A DNA stretch of 64,000 nucleotides, taken from positions 51,793 through 115,792 of the forward strand of contig JAEINS010000015.1 in the NCBI GenBank assembly GCA_016342755.1, written 5' to 3'. Each line of letters starts with the position of its first letter. The stretch's first letter is position 1. Positions 27,697 through 35,815 of this stretch are shown here, piece by piece. A program made the position numbers and the translations under genes. The notes beneath the pieces were generated by a model. It was not told the DNA's origin and searched no databases. It was given only the letters and a program-made list of their open reading frames with translations. The DNA comes from Melioribacteraceae bacterium. GTDB taxonomy: Bacteria; Bacteroidota; Ignavibacteria; Ignavibacteriales; Melioribacteraceae.

Positions 27697-27993
27697 TTAT
27701 TTTTTTATTAAATTTTCTAAACGTTCAACATAAGCCGAAAAAGCTTCTTTTCCGCTTTCTGTTAACCTGTAAGAAGTTGCCGGTTTACGATCAATAAATT
27801 CTTTTTTGACCGCAATATATTTTACTTCCTCTAATTTTTTTAAATGAGTACTCAGGTTCCCGTCGGTTGCTTTCACTCTGTTTTTCAGAAAAGTGAATTC
27901 AGCTTCTTCAACACTAATTAAAACAGAAATAATCGCGAGTCTGATTCTGGAATGAATTATATCATCGAGCTGTTTAAAATCAAAATCCTTCAT
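27697..27993 (-). CDS. Winged-helix transcriptional regulator (HTH_34-like)
   Basis: A 98-residue DNA-binding protein of the small winged-helix type (PF13601-like, ArsR/MarR fold). RIRLAIISVL opens the domain, LSTHLKKLEEVKYIAVKKEF is the recognition helix and wing, and RLTESGKEAFSAYVERLENL is the dimerisation helix. There is no metal-binding motif. Its start overlaps the stop of the membrane-protein gene by 4 bases (ATGA). Regulators of this size commonly sit beside a multi-pass membrane protein in Bacteroidota and Firmicutes. Two identical-arm palindromes, upstream of this operon and of the next gene, are the likely binding sites. Confidence 0.88.
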   Translation of the reverse strand: MKDFDFKQLDDIIHSRIRLAIISVLISVEEAEFTFLKNRVKATDGNLSTHLKKLEEVKYIAVKKEFIDRKPATSYRLTESGKEAFSAYVERLENLIKK

Positions 27994-28586
27994 AATAATT
28001 CAGCCTGAGTTTTTTTGTATTCTTTTGACAGAAGATATCCGGGCACAACCTGAAGCAGTAAAATTTCAGCAGCCATCAAAAGTAAAGTGTATAATCCGGG
28101 CAAAAGAAACATAAAAATTGCCGAAATCCACCAGACATATGCTATATATTTAATCCATTTATGTTCGTATAGTGACGAAGTTATTAAAACCGCGGAACCA
28201 ATAATTGTTGAGAAAACAGGACAAATATAGTGACTATGAATTGCGCCGGTCATAACTCCGACAAAACCAAGAATAGTTAATGCAACACCTGTCGACATCC
28301 AGATTGAGCCGAGTATTTTGCTGGAAAGTGAATAAACTTTTTTCCTCTCACTCCGTTTATAATCAATAAAAGAGTAAATCCAGCCGATTAAAATTAAAAC
28401 AACCCAGTTCCAGGGAATCCGCATCGGAATCTTAAACGCGACAAATAAATAAGTTGAGAGTAATCCGAAAGCAACAATAATTCCCCAGACTATAAATCCC
28501 GTTCCGTTTTCGGCAATTACTTTTTTACTATCGTTTATTATCTGTTTGATATATAAAAGTTCTTCTAAAGCTCTTTCTTTTTCCAT
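27990..28586 (-). CDS. Multi-pass membrane protein of unknown function
   Basis: A 198-residue integral membrane protein with about five or six hydrophobic segments (about 28-47, 55-70, 90-110, 118-135, 142-158 and 160-185), without catalytic motifs. The short charged N-terminus (MEKERALEELLYIKQIINDSKKVIAENG) is probably cytoplasmic. GAGGAAG precedes the start codon. It forms an operon with the winged-helix regulator through a 4-base overlap, and a perfect TACTTTGAA/TTCAAAGTA palindrome lies 22-40 bases upstream. A membrane stress sensor or transporter partner of the regulator is possible, but nothing in the sequence proves it. Confidence 0.75.
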   Translation of the reverse strand: MEKERALEELLYIKQIINDSKKVIAENGTGFIVWGIIVAFGLLSTYLFVAFKIPMRIPWNWVVLILIGWIYSFIDYKRSERKKVYSLSSKILGSIWMSTGVALTILGFVGVMTGAIHSHYICPVFSTIIGSAVLITSSLYEHKWIKYIAYVWWISAIFMFLLPGLYTLLLMAAEILLLQVVPGYLLSKEYKKTQAELL

Positions 28587-28607
28587 TACTTCCTCTAGAT
28601 ATAAAGT

Positions 28608-28626
28608 ACTTTGAAATTCAAAGTAA
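28608..28626. promoter_or_regulatory. Putative operator, perfect palindrome TACTTTGAA-A-TTCAAAGTA
   Basis: The 19-base sequence TACTTTGAAATTCAAAGTA has 9-base arms around a single central base. It lies 22-40 bases upstream of the membrane-protein gene that leads the regulator operon, the position expected for autorepression. The site at 27663-27681 shares the outer seven bases of both arms. Confidence 0.65.
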
Positions 28627-28895
28627 AGATATTGGTTTTATTTTTTTGATGCAAGAAAAAAATGAAAATAATTATTTTTTTATCTGAGATTGAAAATTAG
28701 TGTTAGAGAATATCCTTTATAAGAAAGTTTTACATTATTGCTTTGCATCCTTTTTGAATTGAAATAAAAAATCTTCTGTTAAATGGGAAACATAGAATTT
28801 GTTTTTCTTAACTAAATAAATAATGCGGCATAAAAAAAAGGATAAAAGACAATATAAAAAGGGGAATTTTAACCCATTTTCAGCAAAAAAACAAA

Positions 28896-28917
28896 TGTCG
28901 TGTAAATGCCGTGTAAG
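28896..28917 (+). promoter_or_regulatory. Two 11-base direct repeats upstream of the XRE gene
   Basis: TGTCGTGTAAA (28896-28906) is followed directly by TGCCGTGTAAG (28907-28917), and the next bases (TGC) begin a third partial unit. The 11-base period is one helical turn, which would place two binding sites on the same face of the DNA, about 65-85 bases before the start codon at 28981. A TTGACA (28923-28928) follows. Confidence 0.4.
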
Positions 28918-28980
28918 TGCAGTTGACAAACACATTCGTCATTTCTACATTTGCATGTAAATCAAAAGACCGGAGAAATA

Positions 28981-29493
28981 ATGAAACAGCCAGAACTTGG
29001 GAAAAAGATTCTTGAATTACGAAAAGAGAAAGGATATACACAGGAAGAACTTGCGCATGAATGTAAAGTAAATGTGCGGAGTATTCAGAGAATTGAAAAT
29101 GGTGATGTAAATCCAAGAATGGCAACATTGTTATTATTGCAGGAGGTTTTGGATCATGATTTCAAAGATGTAAAATGCGAAGAAACAAAATCCCTTTTAT
29201 TAATTATGCATATCAGCTCTATATTTCCAATAGTTTTGGTTCCATTACTAATCTGGATAAGAAAAAAAGATATTTCTCACGATATTAATGTTCATGGAAG
29301 AGATGTTATAAATTTTCAGCTTAGTATGATGATTTATCTATTTGCATCATCATTTTTAGTTTTATTAATTATAGGCTTACCAATACTTATGTTGCTCGGA
29401 CCTTTTATATTCTTTCTATCAGTATTTAACACAATTAGAGTTGCTAACGGACAAAGTTATAAATATCCATTTACTATAAAGTTTATTGATTAG
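28981..29493 (+). CDS. XRE family regulator with DUF4870 membrane domain
   Basis: About 170 residues. An XRE-type helix-turn-helix occupies residues 7-60 (LGKKILELRKEKGYTQEELA, VNVRSIQRIENGDVNP). The second half is a DUF4870 domain with membrane segments (IFPIVLVPLLIWIRKKD, NFQLSMMIYLFASSFLVLLIIGLPILML and a third) and closes with YKYPFTIKFI. The regulator is thus tethered to the membrane. Its target is unknown and may be itself: two direct repeats lie upstream. The ATG at 28981 has GGAG 6 bases before it. An in-frame ATG at 28951 would add ten residues without a ribosome site. Confidence 0.88.
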   Translation: MKQPELGKKILELRKEKGYTQEELAHECKVNVRSIQRIENGDVNPRMATLLLLQEVLDHDFKDVKCEETKSLLLIMHISSIFPIVLVPLLIWIRKKDISHDINVHGRDVINFQLSMMIYLFASSFLVLLIIGLPILMLLGPFIFFLSVFNTIRVANGQSYKYPFTIKFID

Positions 29494-29504
29494 ATTATTT
29501 ATAG

Positions 29505-29537
29505 ATATCCCCGCAATTTTAAGAATTACGGGGATAT
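29505..29537. terminator. Bidirectional terminator between convergent genes
   Basis: ATATCCCCG (29505-29513) pairs with CGGGGATAT (29529-29537); the 15-base interior can extend the stem through AATT/AATT pairing. It lies 12 bases after the XRE stop and 5 bases from the stop of the minus-strand T9SS gene, and can serve both. Confidence 0.75.
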
Positions 29538-29541
29538 TGGG

Positions 29542-30180
29542 TTATTTTAGAAGTAACATTTTTTTCTTAGCAGTTTTAGTTTTACCATTTTCCATTTTGG
29601 CGATTAAATTATAAATATATGTTCCACTAGCTAAATTACCAGCGTTCCAATTTAATTCATGAAATCCGGCAGTTTTATTTTGATCAACTAAAGTTACAAC
29701 TTCAGAACCAAGAATATCGTAAATTCTTAAAGTGATTCTAGCATTTTGAGGTAATTGAAATCCAATTTTGGTTGTAGGATTAAATGGATTTGGATAATTT
29801 TGTTCAAGCGTAAAATTTTCCGGAGCTAAAACTTTAAGATTAATTTCTTTCGTAAAAGTTTGTTCATTTTTTGTCTGTAGAGAAATAGTAATTAAAGATT
29901 CTTCACCAATTGGTGCTTCTTTATCTACAGAAAACTCAAGATTTGTGACGGTAGTTTCTCCGGCGTCTAAGTTAGCAAGTTCTTTAGTCATACTATCTAT
30001 GCTTAACCAATCCGGTTTTTCTAAAACCTTAACCTTTATATCATTTGCATTTATACTTGAAGTATTTTCAACTGTTAATTCAATTTTATTCCCTTTAGTA
30101 TTAAAGGGAATTTCATAAACAGTCTGTGCTAAAAGATTTATACTTAAAAAAGTTAATATCATAATTAGTTTAACTTTCAT
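29542..30180 (-). CDS. Short secreted protein with T9SS sorting domain
   Basis: A 212-residue protein with signal peptide MKVKLIMILTFLSINLLAQ. A single immunoglobulin-like beta-sandwich of the NEW3/CARDB kind follows (about 20-120; IELTVENTSSINANDIKVKV, GETTVTNLEFSVDKEAPIGE). The T9SS C-terminal domain starts at NYPNPFNPTTKIGF and ends in TAKKKMLLLK. It is the third gene of a secreted operon, 12 bases after the preceding gene. With no catalytic domain, it could act as an anchor or adaptor for the two larger proteins, which lack a sorting domain of their own. That role is an inference. Confidence 0.85.
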   Translation of the reverse strand: MKVKLIMILTFLSINLLAQTVYEIPFNTKGNKIELTVENTSSINANDIKVKVLEKPDWLSIDSMTKELANLDAGETTVTNLEFSVDKEAPIGEESLITISLQTKNEQTFTKEINLKVLAPENFTLEQNYPNPFNPTTKIGFQLPQNARITLRIYDILGSEVVTLVDQNKTAGFHELNWNAGNLASGTYIYNLIAKMENGKTKTAKKKMLLLK

Positions 30181-30192
30181 TATTTCCTCTTA

Positions 30193-32370
30193 TTATTGAT
30201 TTAATAATTCAATTAGTTGAGTGCATTTAGGATGAAAATAATCATATCCTTCTTGTGTTATAAAACCACTTGGTTTGTAAGCATCCATAGTTGCAACCAA
30301 TTGCTGAATAACCTGAAGACATCCTACAACATTATTTTGATTTAATACAATAACAGCATTATCAAGTATTGCGTTAAAGGTGTTGTAAACCCATTCTGCT
30401 GAATACATTCCGTTATCTCTACAGTAATTATTTGCAGCAATAACTTCATTTAAAAGATTAACTGCATCGGCAGGAGGTGTTGAAACCATAATATTTAGTT
30501 TTGTTATTAAATATTCACTGTTAAGTTTTAGCAGCACATGTGCTTCATTTGTAATAAAGTTACTTGTTAAATATGAATCTAAAATTGTATTAAGTTGCTG
30601 CATTACAGGAATAGCACTTTGTGGTAAATTTTGATTTATAAAATTCTTACTGTTTGTTAATGAATTAAAGAAAACATTTTTTACCCATTCTGCTGAAATC
30701 CAATTTTTTTCAAAACATTTATCGTTGCAACTAATAAGTTTTTCTATAAATGCAGATTCATCAAATTCATCAGAAATAATATTAGGTACAAGTGTTTCAA
30801 CAATAAAAGAGTTATTAAATATATCAGCAGTATCAATACTTGTGCGATTTGATTGCAGGTATACTTTCCCAATTGTTGGTATACCTGTAGTTGTTATTGT
30901 AAATCCATGTGTAGTTTCTCCTGCAGAAATACCGTTTGTTGTTTTGAAGCCTGATAAATTATAGTTTTTAACTCCAGTTATTTCTACCCAGCCACTTGGT
31001 AAAGTTAAGGAATGAGCAGTATCATTATTTGCAATATAAATTGTTTCTAGCAATTGGTTACTTGTATCGCTGTTACTAAATGAATAAGTAAAAGTATAAT
31101 TTTCGCCATCATTGGTTATATTAACTTCTACTTCGCCGGTTAGGTTATTGTCTAACGCTAATTCGGGTAGTCTGTCTAAAATATATTGAGCTTGATAGTA
31201 AAGAAAACGGTAAGCAGCAGTACTAATATATTTTGGGTAACTTCCGGCTGAGTCCGCGTAAACTTCTGCAACATTATTTTGAAATGCTTCTATTTCTTTT
31301 CTACAATTTATTGAGTCGCTAATTGTTAAATAGTTTTTTGCTTTTTCAGCCTTTAATAATAATTCATCTTTATAGTTATCATCTTTAGACCATTCGTAGC
31401 CAAAGCTTTGGTTTGTGTAGGAAGTTAGGGTGTCTAAGTTTGCAGAAACATTTGTTGACTCTTTTAAATTATTTGGAAAATAATTTTTCAGCTCATTTCC
31501 CAATAAAAATTTTACAGTTTCCGACCTTTCATTATGTAAATAGTTTTTGATAAAATTATAACTTTCCGATCCTCCTACTCCATATAAGAGAACCTCTCCA
31601 ATTGATCTTCTTAGGCTTTCAGAGGTCTCTATTAAAATTTTATTTTGTAAGATGGTTCTTAGATCAATTTGATTACTATATTTACTAAAGTACTTCCTTA
31701 GGATAATTGATTTAGTTGCAGAATTATTAGATACGTTAAATAATTCAACTATTGTAGGTATCATCTCTGTTCCGTAAACTCTTTCGAGAGCTATGAGTGC
31801 AAAATATTTTTCTTCATCCGAATCACTGTGAGTAATTATATTAAGTAATTCTTGTTTTGCACTGCTTTCAAGTAGTAAATAGTTTTTTGCAACCAATTCT
31901 AACAAATCTATTGTCAAAGGATTGATATTTGGTTTAATATCGTCTATGTAGTCGAATAAAAATTGAGCAGTAGTGAAATCCCCAATTCGAAATAAAATTC
32001 CTGAAATTTCCATTTTTGATTCAGAAACAAGTGAACCATAATCCTCATTTTTAAATGGATTTATATCAAGTGTATCTAACAATCTATAAGCGAATTCCGA
32101 AGTTTTCTCAGAATTAAAGCGTTGCATAATTTCTAATGATTGAATTTGTATAAATCTTTTAAAACTCCAAAATTGGTTCTCTATTGTTGGTAATGCTTCA
32201 TAAAAATTATGTTTCTCAATTGCTTGGAGTGCAGGGTAATGCATTGTTGAATTATGGTTTTTTAATGTATCAATTAAGCTGTTCTTAAATTCAGAAGAGT
32301 TTTCTTGAGAATAAAGATTACTCATTAAACTTAAGAGAAAAATAATTATCACTTTATTGTATTTTTTCAT
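30193..32370 (-). CDS. Secreted repeat protein of unknown function
   Basis: A 725-residue protein with signal peptide MKKYNKVIIIFLLSLMSNLYSQ. Residues 30-310 are helical repeats resembling HEAT/PBS-lyase units (YPALQAIEKHNFYEALPTIE, and similar at 190-260). A beta-rich segment follows at 405-520. The C-terminal 200 residues contain two copies, about 98 residues apart, of a helical unit marked by SAEWV (559-563 and 657-661) and FIT-E (about 600 and 702). There is no T9SS tail. It is the middle gene of a three-gene operon (8 bases after the upstream gene, 12 before the next). I do not recognise a family for the whole protein. Confidence 0.75.
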   Translation of the reverse strand: MKKYNKVIIIFLLSLMSNLYSQENSSEFKNSLIDTLKNHNSTMHYPALQAIEKHNFYEALPTIENQFWSFKRFIQIQSLEIMQRFNSEKTSEFAYRLLDTLDINPFKNEDYGSLVSESKMEISGILFRIGDFTTAQFLFDYIDDIKPNINPLTIDLLELVAKNYLLLESSAKQELLNIITHSDSDEEKYFALIALERVYGTEMIPTIVELFNVSNNSATKSIILRKYFSKYSNQIDLRTILQNKILIETSESLRRSIGEVLLYGVGGSESYNFIKNYLHNERSETVKFLLGNELKNYFPNNLKESTNVSANLDTLTSYTNQSFGYEWSKDDNYKDELLLKAEKAKNYLTISDSINCRKEIEAFQNNVAEVYADSAGSYPKYISTAAYRFLYYQAQYILDRLPELALDNNLTGEVEVNITNDGENYTFTYSFSNSDTSNQLLETIYIANNDTAHSLTLPSGWVEITGVKNYNLSGFKTTNGISAGETTHGFTITTTGIPTIGKVYLQSNRTSIDTADIFNNSFIVETLVPNIISDEFDESAFIEKLISCNDKCFEKNWISAEWVKNVFFNSLTNSKNFINQNLPQSAIPVMQQLNTILDSYLTSNFITNEAHVLLKLNSEYLITKLNIMVSTPPADAVNLLNEVIAANNYCRDNGMYSAEWVYNTFNAILDNAVIVLNQNNVVGCLQVIQQLVATMDAYKPSGFITQEGYDYFHPKCTQLIELLNQ

Positions 32371-32378
32371 CTCAATGC

Positions 32379-34613
32379 CTATAAATTATTCTTAAAGTTT
32401 ACGAATTCAATCCACTTATCTTTTTGTGTGTATTCGCATATTTCAATTCCTCTTTGATTACATATTTTCAATAATTCACAAATATAATTATCTATAATAT
32501 TCTGCACATCGTTATGCCACTGGGTGAAATTTTCATTTTTATATCTATTTGATGCCTGGTTTGCAAACAACTTTGCAGCATGTATTGTGAAATTTTCTAA
32601 GGTTTTCTTAAACATTTGCTTTGATTGTTTAATTGCATTTTCTTTACTATTAAAAATATTAGAACATACTGGGTGAAAATTGAATGCTTCTGAAATAGAA
32701 TATTCAAAGCCTTTATACTTAAATTTTGATTTAAGAGCCTTACTTAAAACGTTTTGCTCAAATCTTTTTGAGTGAATTTCTTCATGTTCTATAGCAGAAG
32801 GTAATAAATAGAATTTTTTAGGAATTCTATCTTTATATTGGAAAGGATAGGGGCGCATGTTATCCATATCTTTTAATGCTTGACAAAGTAAGTTATCTGG
32901 AATATTCTGAAGATCAGAATAACTTTTAATTATGTCGCTTTGATTATAATTTTGAGTAATATTATTCTCACAAGTAAAAACAAGAGCTTTTAATTTAAAA
33001 TTATTTTCATTGTTAGATTTAACTTTAAACTGCCAAGCTCCTTCACCATTAAACGCCTCTACGTTATAGCAAGCATCTATATTATATGGGGCAATTAATT
33101 CGTTTTTTAAGCCATTATCTTTGGAATAAATATCATCAAATAATGGTTTAAATTGACCAGCTGGCTTTTCCCCTTTTGTACAGAAATCAATACCATTGTA
33201 AGTGCTAGAGTAAATTTTTTGAAGTTCAATTGTTGGAGTTTTATAATTTGAGTTTTCATCACAAGCAAACTCTTCACAATTTGATTCTCCAGAAACGACC
33301 TTAACAGTTCCCATACCATAAATAGTTCTTGTCATTGGAGGAGGAAAACCAAAATCTTTATTTATTTGATCATTTTCAAGGTTATTTTTTGTAGAAGATT
33401 TTTTAAGACTAACCTGTGCGGTTGTGTTAGAACTTTGGTTTGGATCAACAGTCTCAGTTGTTCCGATTTTTGTAACCCAAATATCATCCTCAATTGTAGT
33501 ACTTACAACAATTTTAACTTCAACAGTGTCCAAATCAATTTCAGGTTCAGATAAAAATTTAAAACCCTGTTCAACCTGTACTAATGCATCTGCTGAGTTA
33601 CCATTTGGGGCAATTAGCGTTCCATATTCAGCTCCTTCAACAATTTCTACATCAAAAAGTTGATCTGGCGGAAATGGTTCAGGTGTGCCAAATAAGATTC
33701 TTTCTACATTTATATCAGAGATGGTGTTAGTTGTTATTGTGTCAGGAATACATGTAACAGAAATCTCTGATTCAATTTCATAAGGTAGTATTTTTACAGA
33801 ATCAAAATCAGTTTGTCCGTTTATTTCTAGTTTTATAATGCCGGTAATCTCATCGCTTCCAAAATATGGTTCATTATAAACTAATTTAGGTGTTTCTAAC
33901 TGTTTTTTCCAGTAATCACCTCCATAAAAGGAGTCTCCAATAATAGAATCGTTTGGTTCATCATAAAATGACAGATACCTATTTCCTTCAGTTATTGAAA
34001 TTGTAGCATAATCAATTCCATTATACCCAACAATTGGGGCACATTGTTTTGCAACCACATTAATTGGTTCTCCATAATAAGGGTCATATTCTATTTCATC
34101 ATTAAATATACTTATCGCGTTTTCACCAATCCAGGGTTCAACAAAAGTATGACCACTACCAGTTGTATCTAATACACCATCTACATAAACATTATAGTTT
34201 CCGGTAATAAAAGGATCATAATATACTTCCTCGGGATATCTATGCATAATTCTTTCATATTGGTATAATGAGATGGAATAGCTTGAGCTTAATTCGGCTG
34301 GTATTGTAAATGAAAGGTGTCCACTTGTACTAAATTGACTATAAAAATCTTCGTTGCAATTACTAATTTTAAACTTTAATCTGAATACAGGAACAGATTC
34401 ATCAGAGTAGATAGAAGAATATAAAACTTCCCAGTTTGCTTCTACTCTTAAACTATGAGTTGTTGATACATCTTTAGAAATTTCAAAATTTGTTTTTATC
34501 TCAGGTTCAATCTCAACCTTTTCTTTAATTACTACTTGTCCGAAAATGCTGTTAGTAAAAAATGTTGTAAACAGAAAAATAAGACAGAAATGTTTTGTAA
34601 AACGGAATCCCAT
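32379..34613 (-). CDS. Large secreted protein with HEEIH motif, function unknown
   Basis: About 744 residues. MGFRFTKHFCLIFLFTTFFTNSIFGQ is a signal peptide; an in-frame start 14 codons upstream (34655) is also possible. Residues 30-430 are beta-rich, with several segments rich in Asp, Pro and Tyr and no recognisable domain. The last 300 residues contain scattered cysteines and the motif AIEHEEIHSKRF. Its HEEIH (610-614) fits the HExxH zinc-binding signature of metalloproteases. A third ligand is not obvious, so protease activity is only a possibility. It is the first gene of the secreted operon and has 329 bases of non-coding DNA upstream. Confidence 0.7.
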   Translation of the reverse strand: MGFRFTKHFCLIFLFTTFFTNSIFGQVVIKEKVEIEPEIKTNFEISKDVSTTHSLRVEANWEVLYSSIYSDESVPVFRLKFKISNCNEDFYSQFSTSGHLSFTIPAELSSSYSISLYQYERIMHRYPEEVYYDPFITGNYNVYVDGVLDTTGSGHTFVEPWIGENAISIFNDEIEYDPYYGEPINVVAKQCAPIVGYNGIDYATISITEGNRYLSFYDEPNDSIIGDSFYGGDYWKKQLETPKLVYNEPYFGSDEITGIIKLEINGQTDFDSVKILPYEIESEISVTCIPDTITTNTISDINVERILFGTPEPFPPDQLFDVEIVEGAEYGTLIAPNGNSADALVQVEQGFKFLSEPEIDLDTVEVKIVVSTTIEDDIWVTKIGTTETVDPNQSSNTTAQVSLKKSSTKNNLENDQINKDFGFPPPMTRTIYGMGTVKVVSGESNCEEFACDENSNYKTPTIELQKIYSSTYNGIDFCTKGEKPAGQFKPLFDDIYSKDNGLKNELIAPYNIDACYNVEAFNGEGAWQFKVKSNNENNFKLKALVFTCENNITQNYNQSDIIKSYSDLQNIPDNLLCQALKDMDNMRPYPFQYKDRIPKKFYLLPSAIEHEEIHSKRFEQNVLSKALKSKFKYKGFEYSISEAFNFHPVCSNIFNSKENAIKQSKQMFKKTLENFTIHAAKLFANQASNRYKNENFTQWHNDVQNIIDNYICELLKICNQRGIEICEYTQKDKWIEFVNFKNNL

Positions 34614-34655
34614 TTTTAAAGAACTAAAAAAGACGGGGGGTGTTATTTTGTTCAT

Positions 34656-34984
34656 GTTGCTCCTCTTTTGTTGCCCAAAAAATATTATTTAAGTTGCGGG
34701 TTTTATAGAAAGATCTCTCAATCGCTTCGCTCATTTCGAGATGACAATTATTATAACCCTATCCCCAGTGTATTTTGAAAATATTTTACAAGAATAAAAA
34801 ATATAAAATTAAGATACAAGAGTCTTAAGAGGGAAATTTATAAAGACAGATTCTCAAAAAGCAAACAAATAACAAAAAGCAAATTTCAATTTTCAAACAA
34901 ACCGTTTAAGATTTGGATTTTCACAATTTGACTTTCCTAAAAAATAATTAAATATTATGCACCTCATTTATAAATGGTATTTAG
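34656..34984. other. Divergent intergenic region
   Basis: These 329 bases separate the minus-strand secreted operon from the plus-strand SdiA-regulated-like gene. A fragment of a dispersed repeat (CTCAATCGCTTCGCTCATTTC, then GAGATGAC) lies at about 34716-34745. The rest is AT-rich and should hold promoters for both directions. I see no gene. Confidence 0.65.
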
Positions 34985-35806
34985 ATGTATAAAATTTTAA
35001 TGTTCGCAGTTTTAATAATTTCATGCGGCGGTGAAGATAAAATGTTTAGCGGTTATAATATTTTTTCTGAAAATATAAAAAGCATAAAACTTGATAAAAA
35101 GTTAAAGGAAATTTCAGGTTTAACATTTACAAAAGATTCCAGATTATTTTGTCATAACGATGAAAAAGGAGAAATTTTTGAAATCGATTTTGACGGAAAT
35201 ATTATCAAGTCATTTTATTTAAAAGGTAAACTCAAAGAGGATTTTGAAGATATAGCTTTTTTTAAAGACCATTTTTATCTGGTAACAAGCTCCGGTACTA
35301 TTTATCAGTTTAACGAAGCAAATGACGGAGAAGAAATTGAGTATCAAATTTATGATACCGGATTGAAATCAAAATATGATGTTGAAGGTCTGTGTGTTGA
35401 TCACGAATCAAAATCTCTTTTGTTAGCCTGTAAAGAATTTCCGGGCAAAGGATTAAAAGGGAACAGAGCAATTTATTCATTCAGTTTGGAGAAAAACATA
35501 TTAGATGAAACTCCCAGATACATTATCTCTATTGACAAAATAAAAGATTACGGATTCAATAATTTTCATCCGTCTGCAATTGGGTTCAATAATAAAACTA
35601 AAAGCTATTTTTTAGTTGATGGAAAGAATTCATTAATTATGGAAATTGATACACTTGGAAATATTATGAATATATCATCGCTAAATAAAAAAAATCATAA
35701 ACAACCGGAAGGTTTAACTTTTTATAAAGATGGTACGATGATAATTTCTGATGAAGGAAATTCTGGTAAAGCAAGAATTACGTTTTATCAATACTCAACT
35801 AACTAA
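34985..35806 (+). CDS. SdiA-regulated-like beta-propeller lipoprotein
   Basis: A 273-residue lipoprotein (MYKILMFAVLIISC, cysteine at 14). The rest is a beta-propeller of the SdiA-regulated/phytase-like group (PF06977): KEISGLTFTKDSRLFCHND opens it, DFEDIAFFKDHFYLVTS and YDVEGLCVDHESKSLLLACKE form middle blades, and QPEGLTFYKDGTMIISDE closes it. The acidic residues (DFED, DVEG, QPEG) resemble calcium or metal ligands of such propellers. No enzyme activity is established for the family. The gene is followed after 9 bases by the first kinase-like/Omp85 fusion and probably belongs to the same operon. Confidence 0.82.
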   Translation: MYKILMFAVLIISCGGEDKMFSGYNIFSENIKSIKLDKKLKEISGLTFTKDSRLFCHNDEKGEIFEIDFDGNIIKSFYLKGKLKEDFEDIAFFKDHFYLVTSSGTIYQFNEANDGEEIEYQIYDTGLKSKYDVEGLCVDHESKSLLLACKEFPGKGLKGNRAIYSFSLEKNILDETPRYIISIDKIKDYGFNNFHPSAIGFNNKTKSYFLVDGKNSLIMEIDTLGNIMNISSLNKKNHKQPEGLTFYKDGTMIISDEGNSGKARITFYQYSTN

Positions 35807-35815
35807 GGTTTTAGA

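Larger units (their letters stand above)
28587..28980. other. Divergent intergenic region with operator and tandem repeats
   Basis: These 394 bases separate the minus-strand membrane/regulator operon from the plus-strand XRE gene. They hold the palindrome at 28608-28626, an AT-rich stretch without a credible gene (28630-28890), and two 11-base direct repeats at 28896-28917 before the XRE gene. The small reading frames on the minus strand have no ribosome site or recognisable product. Confidence 0.7.
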
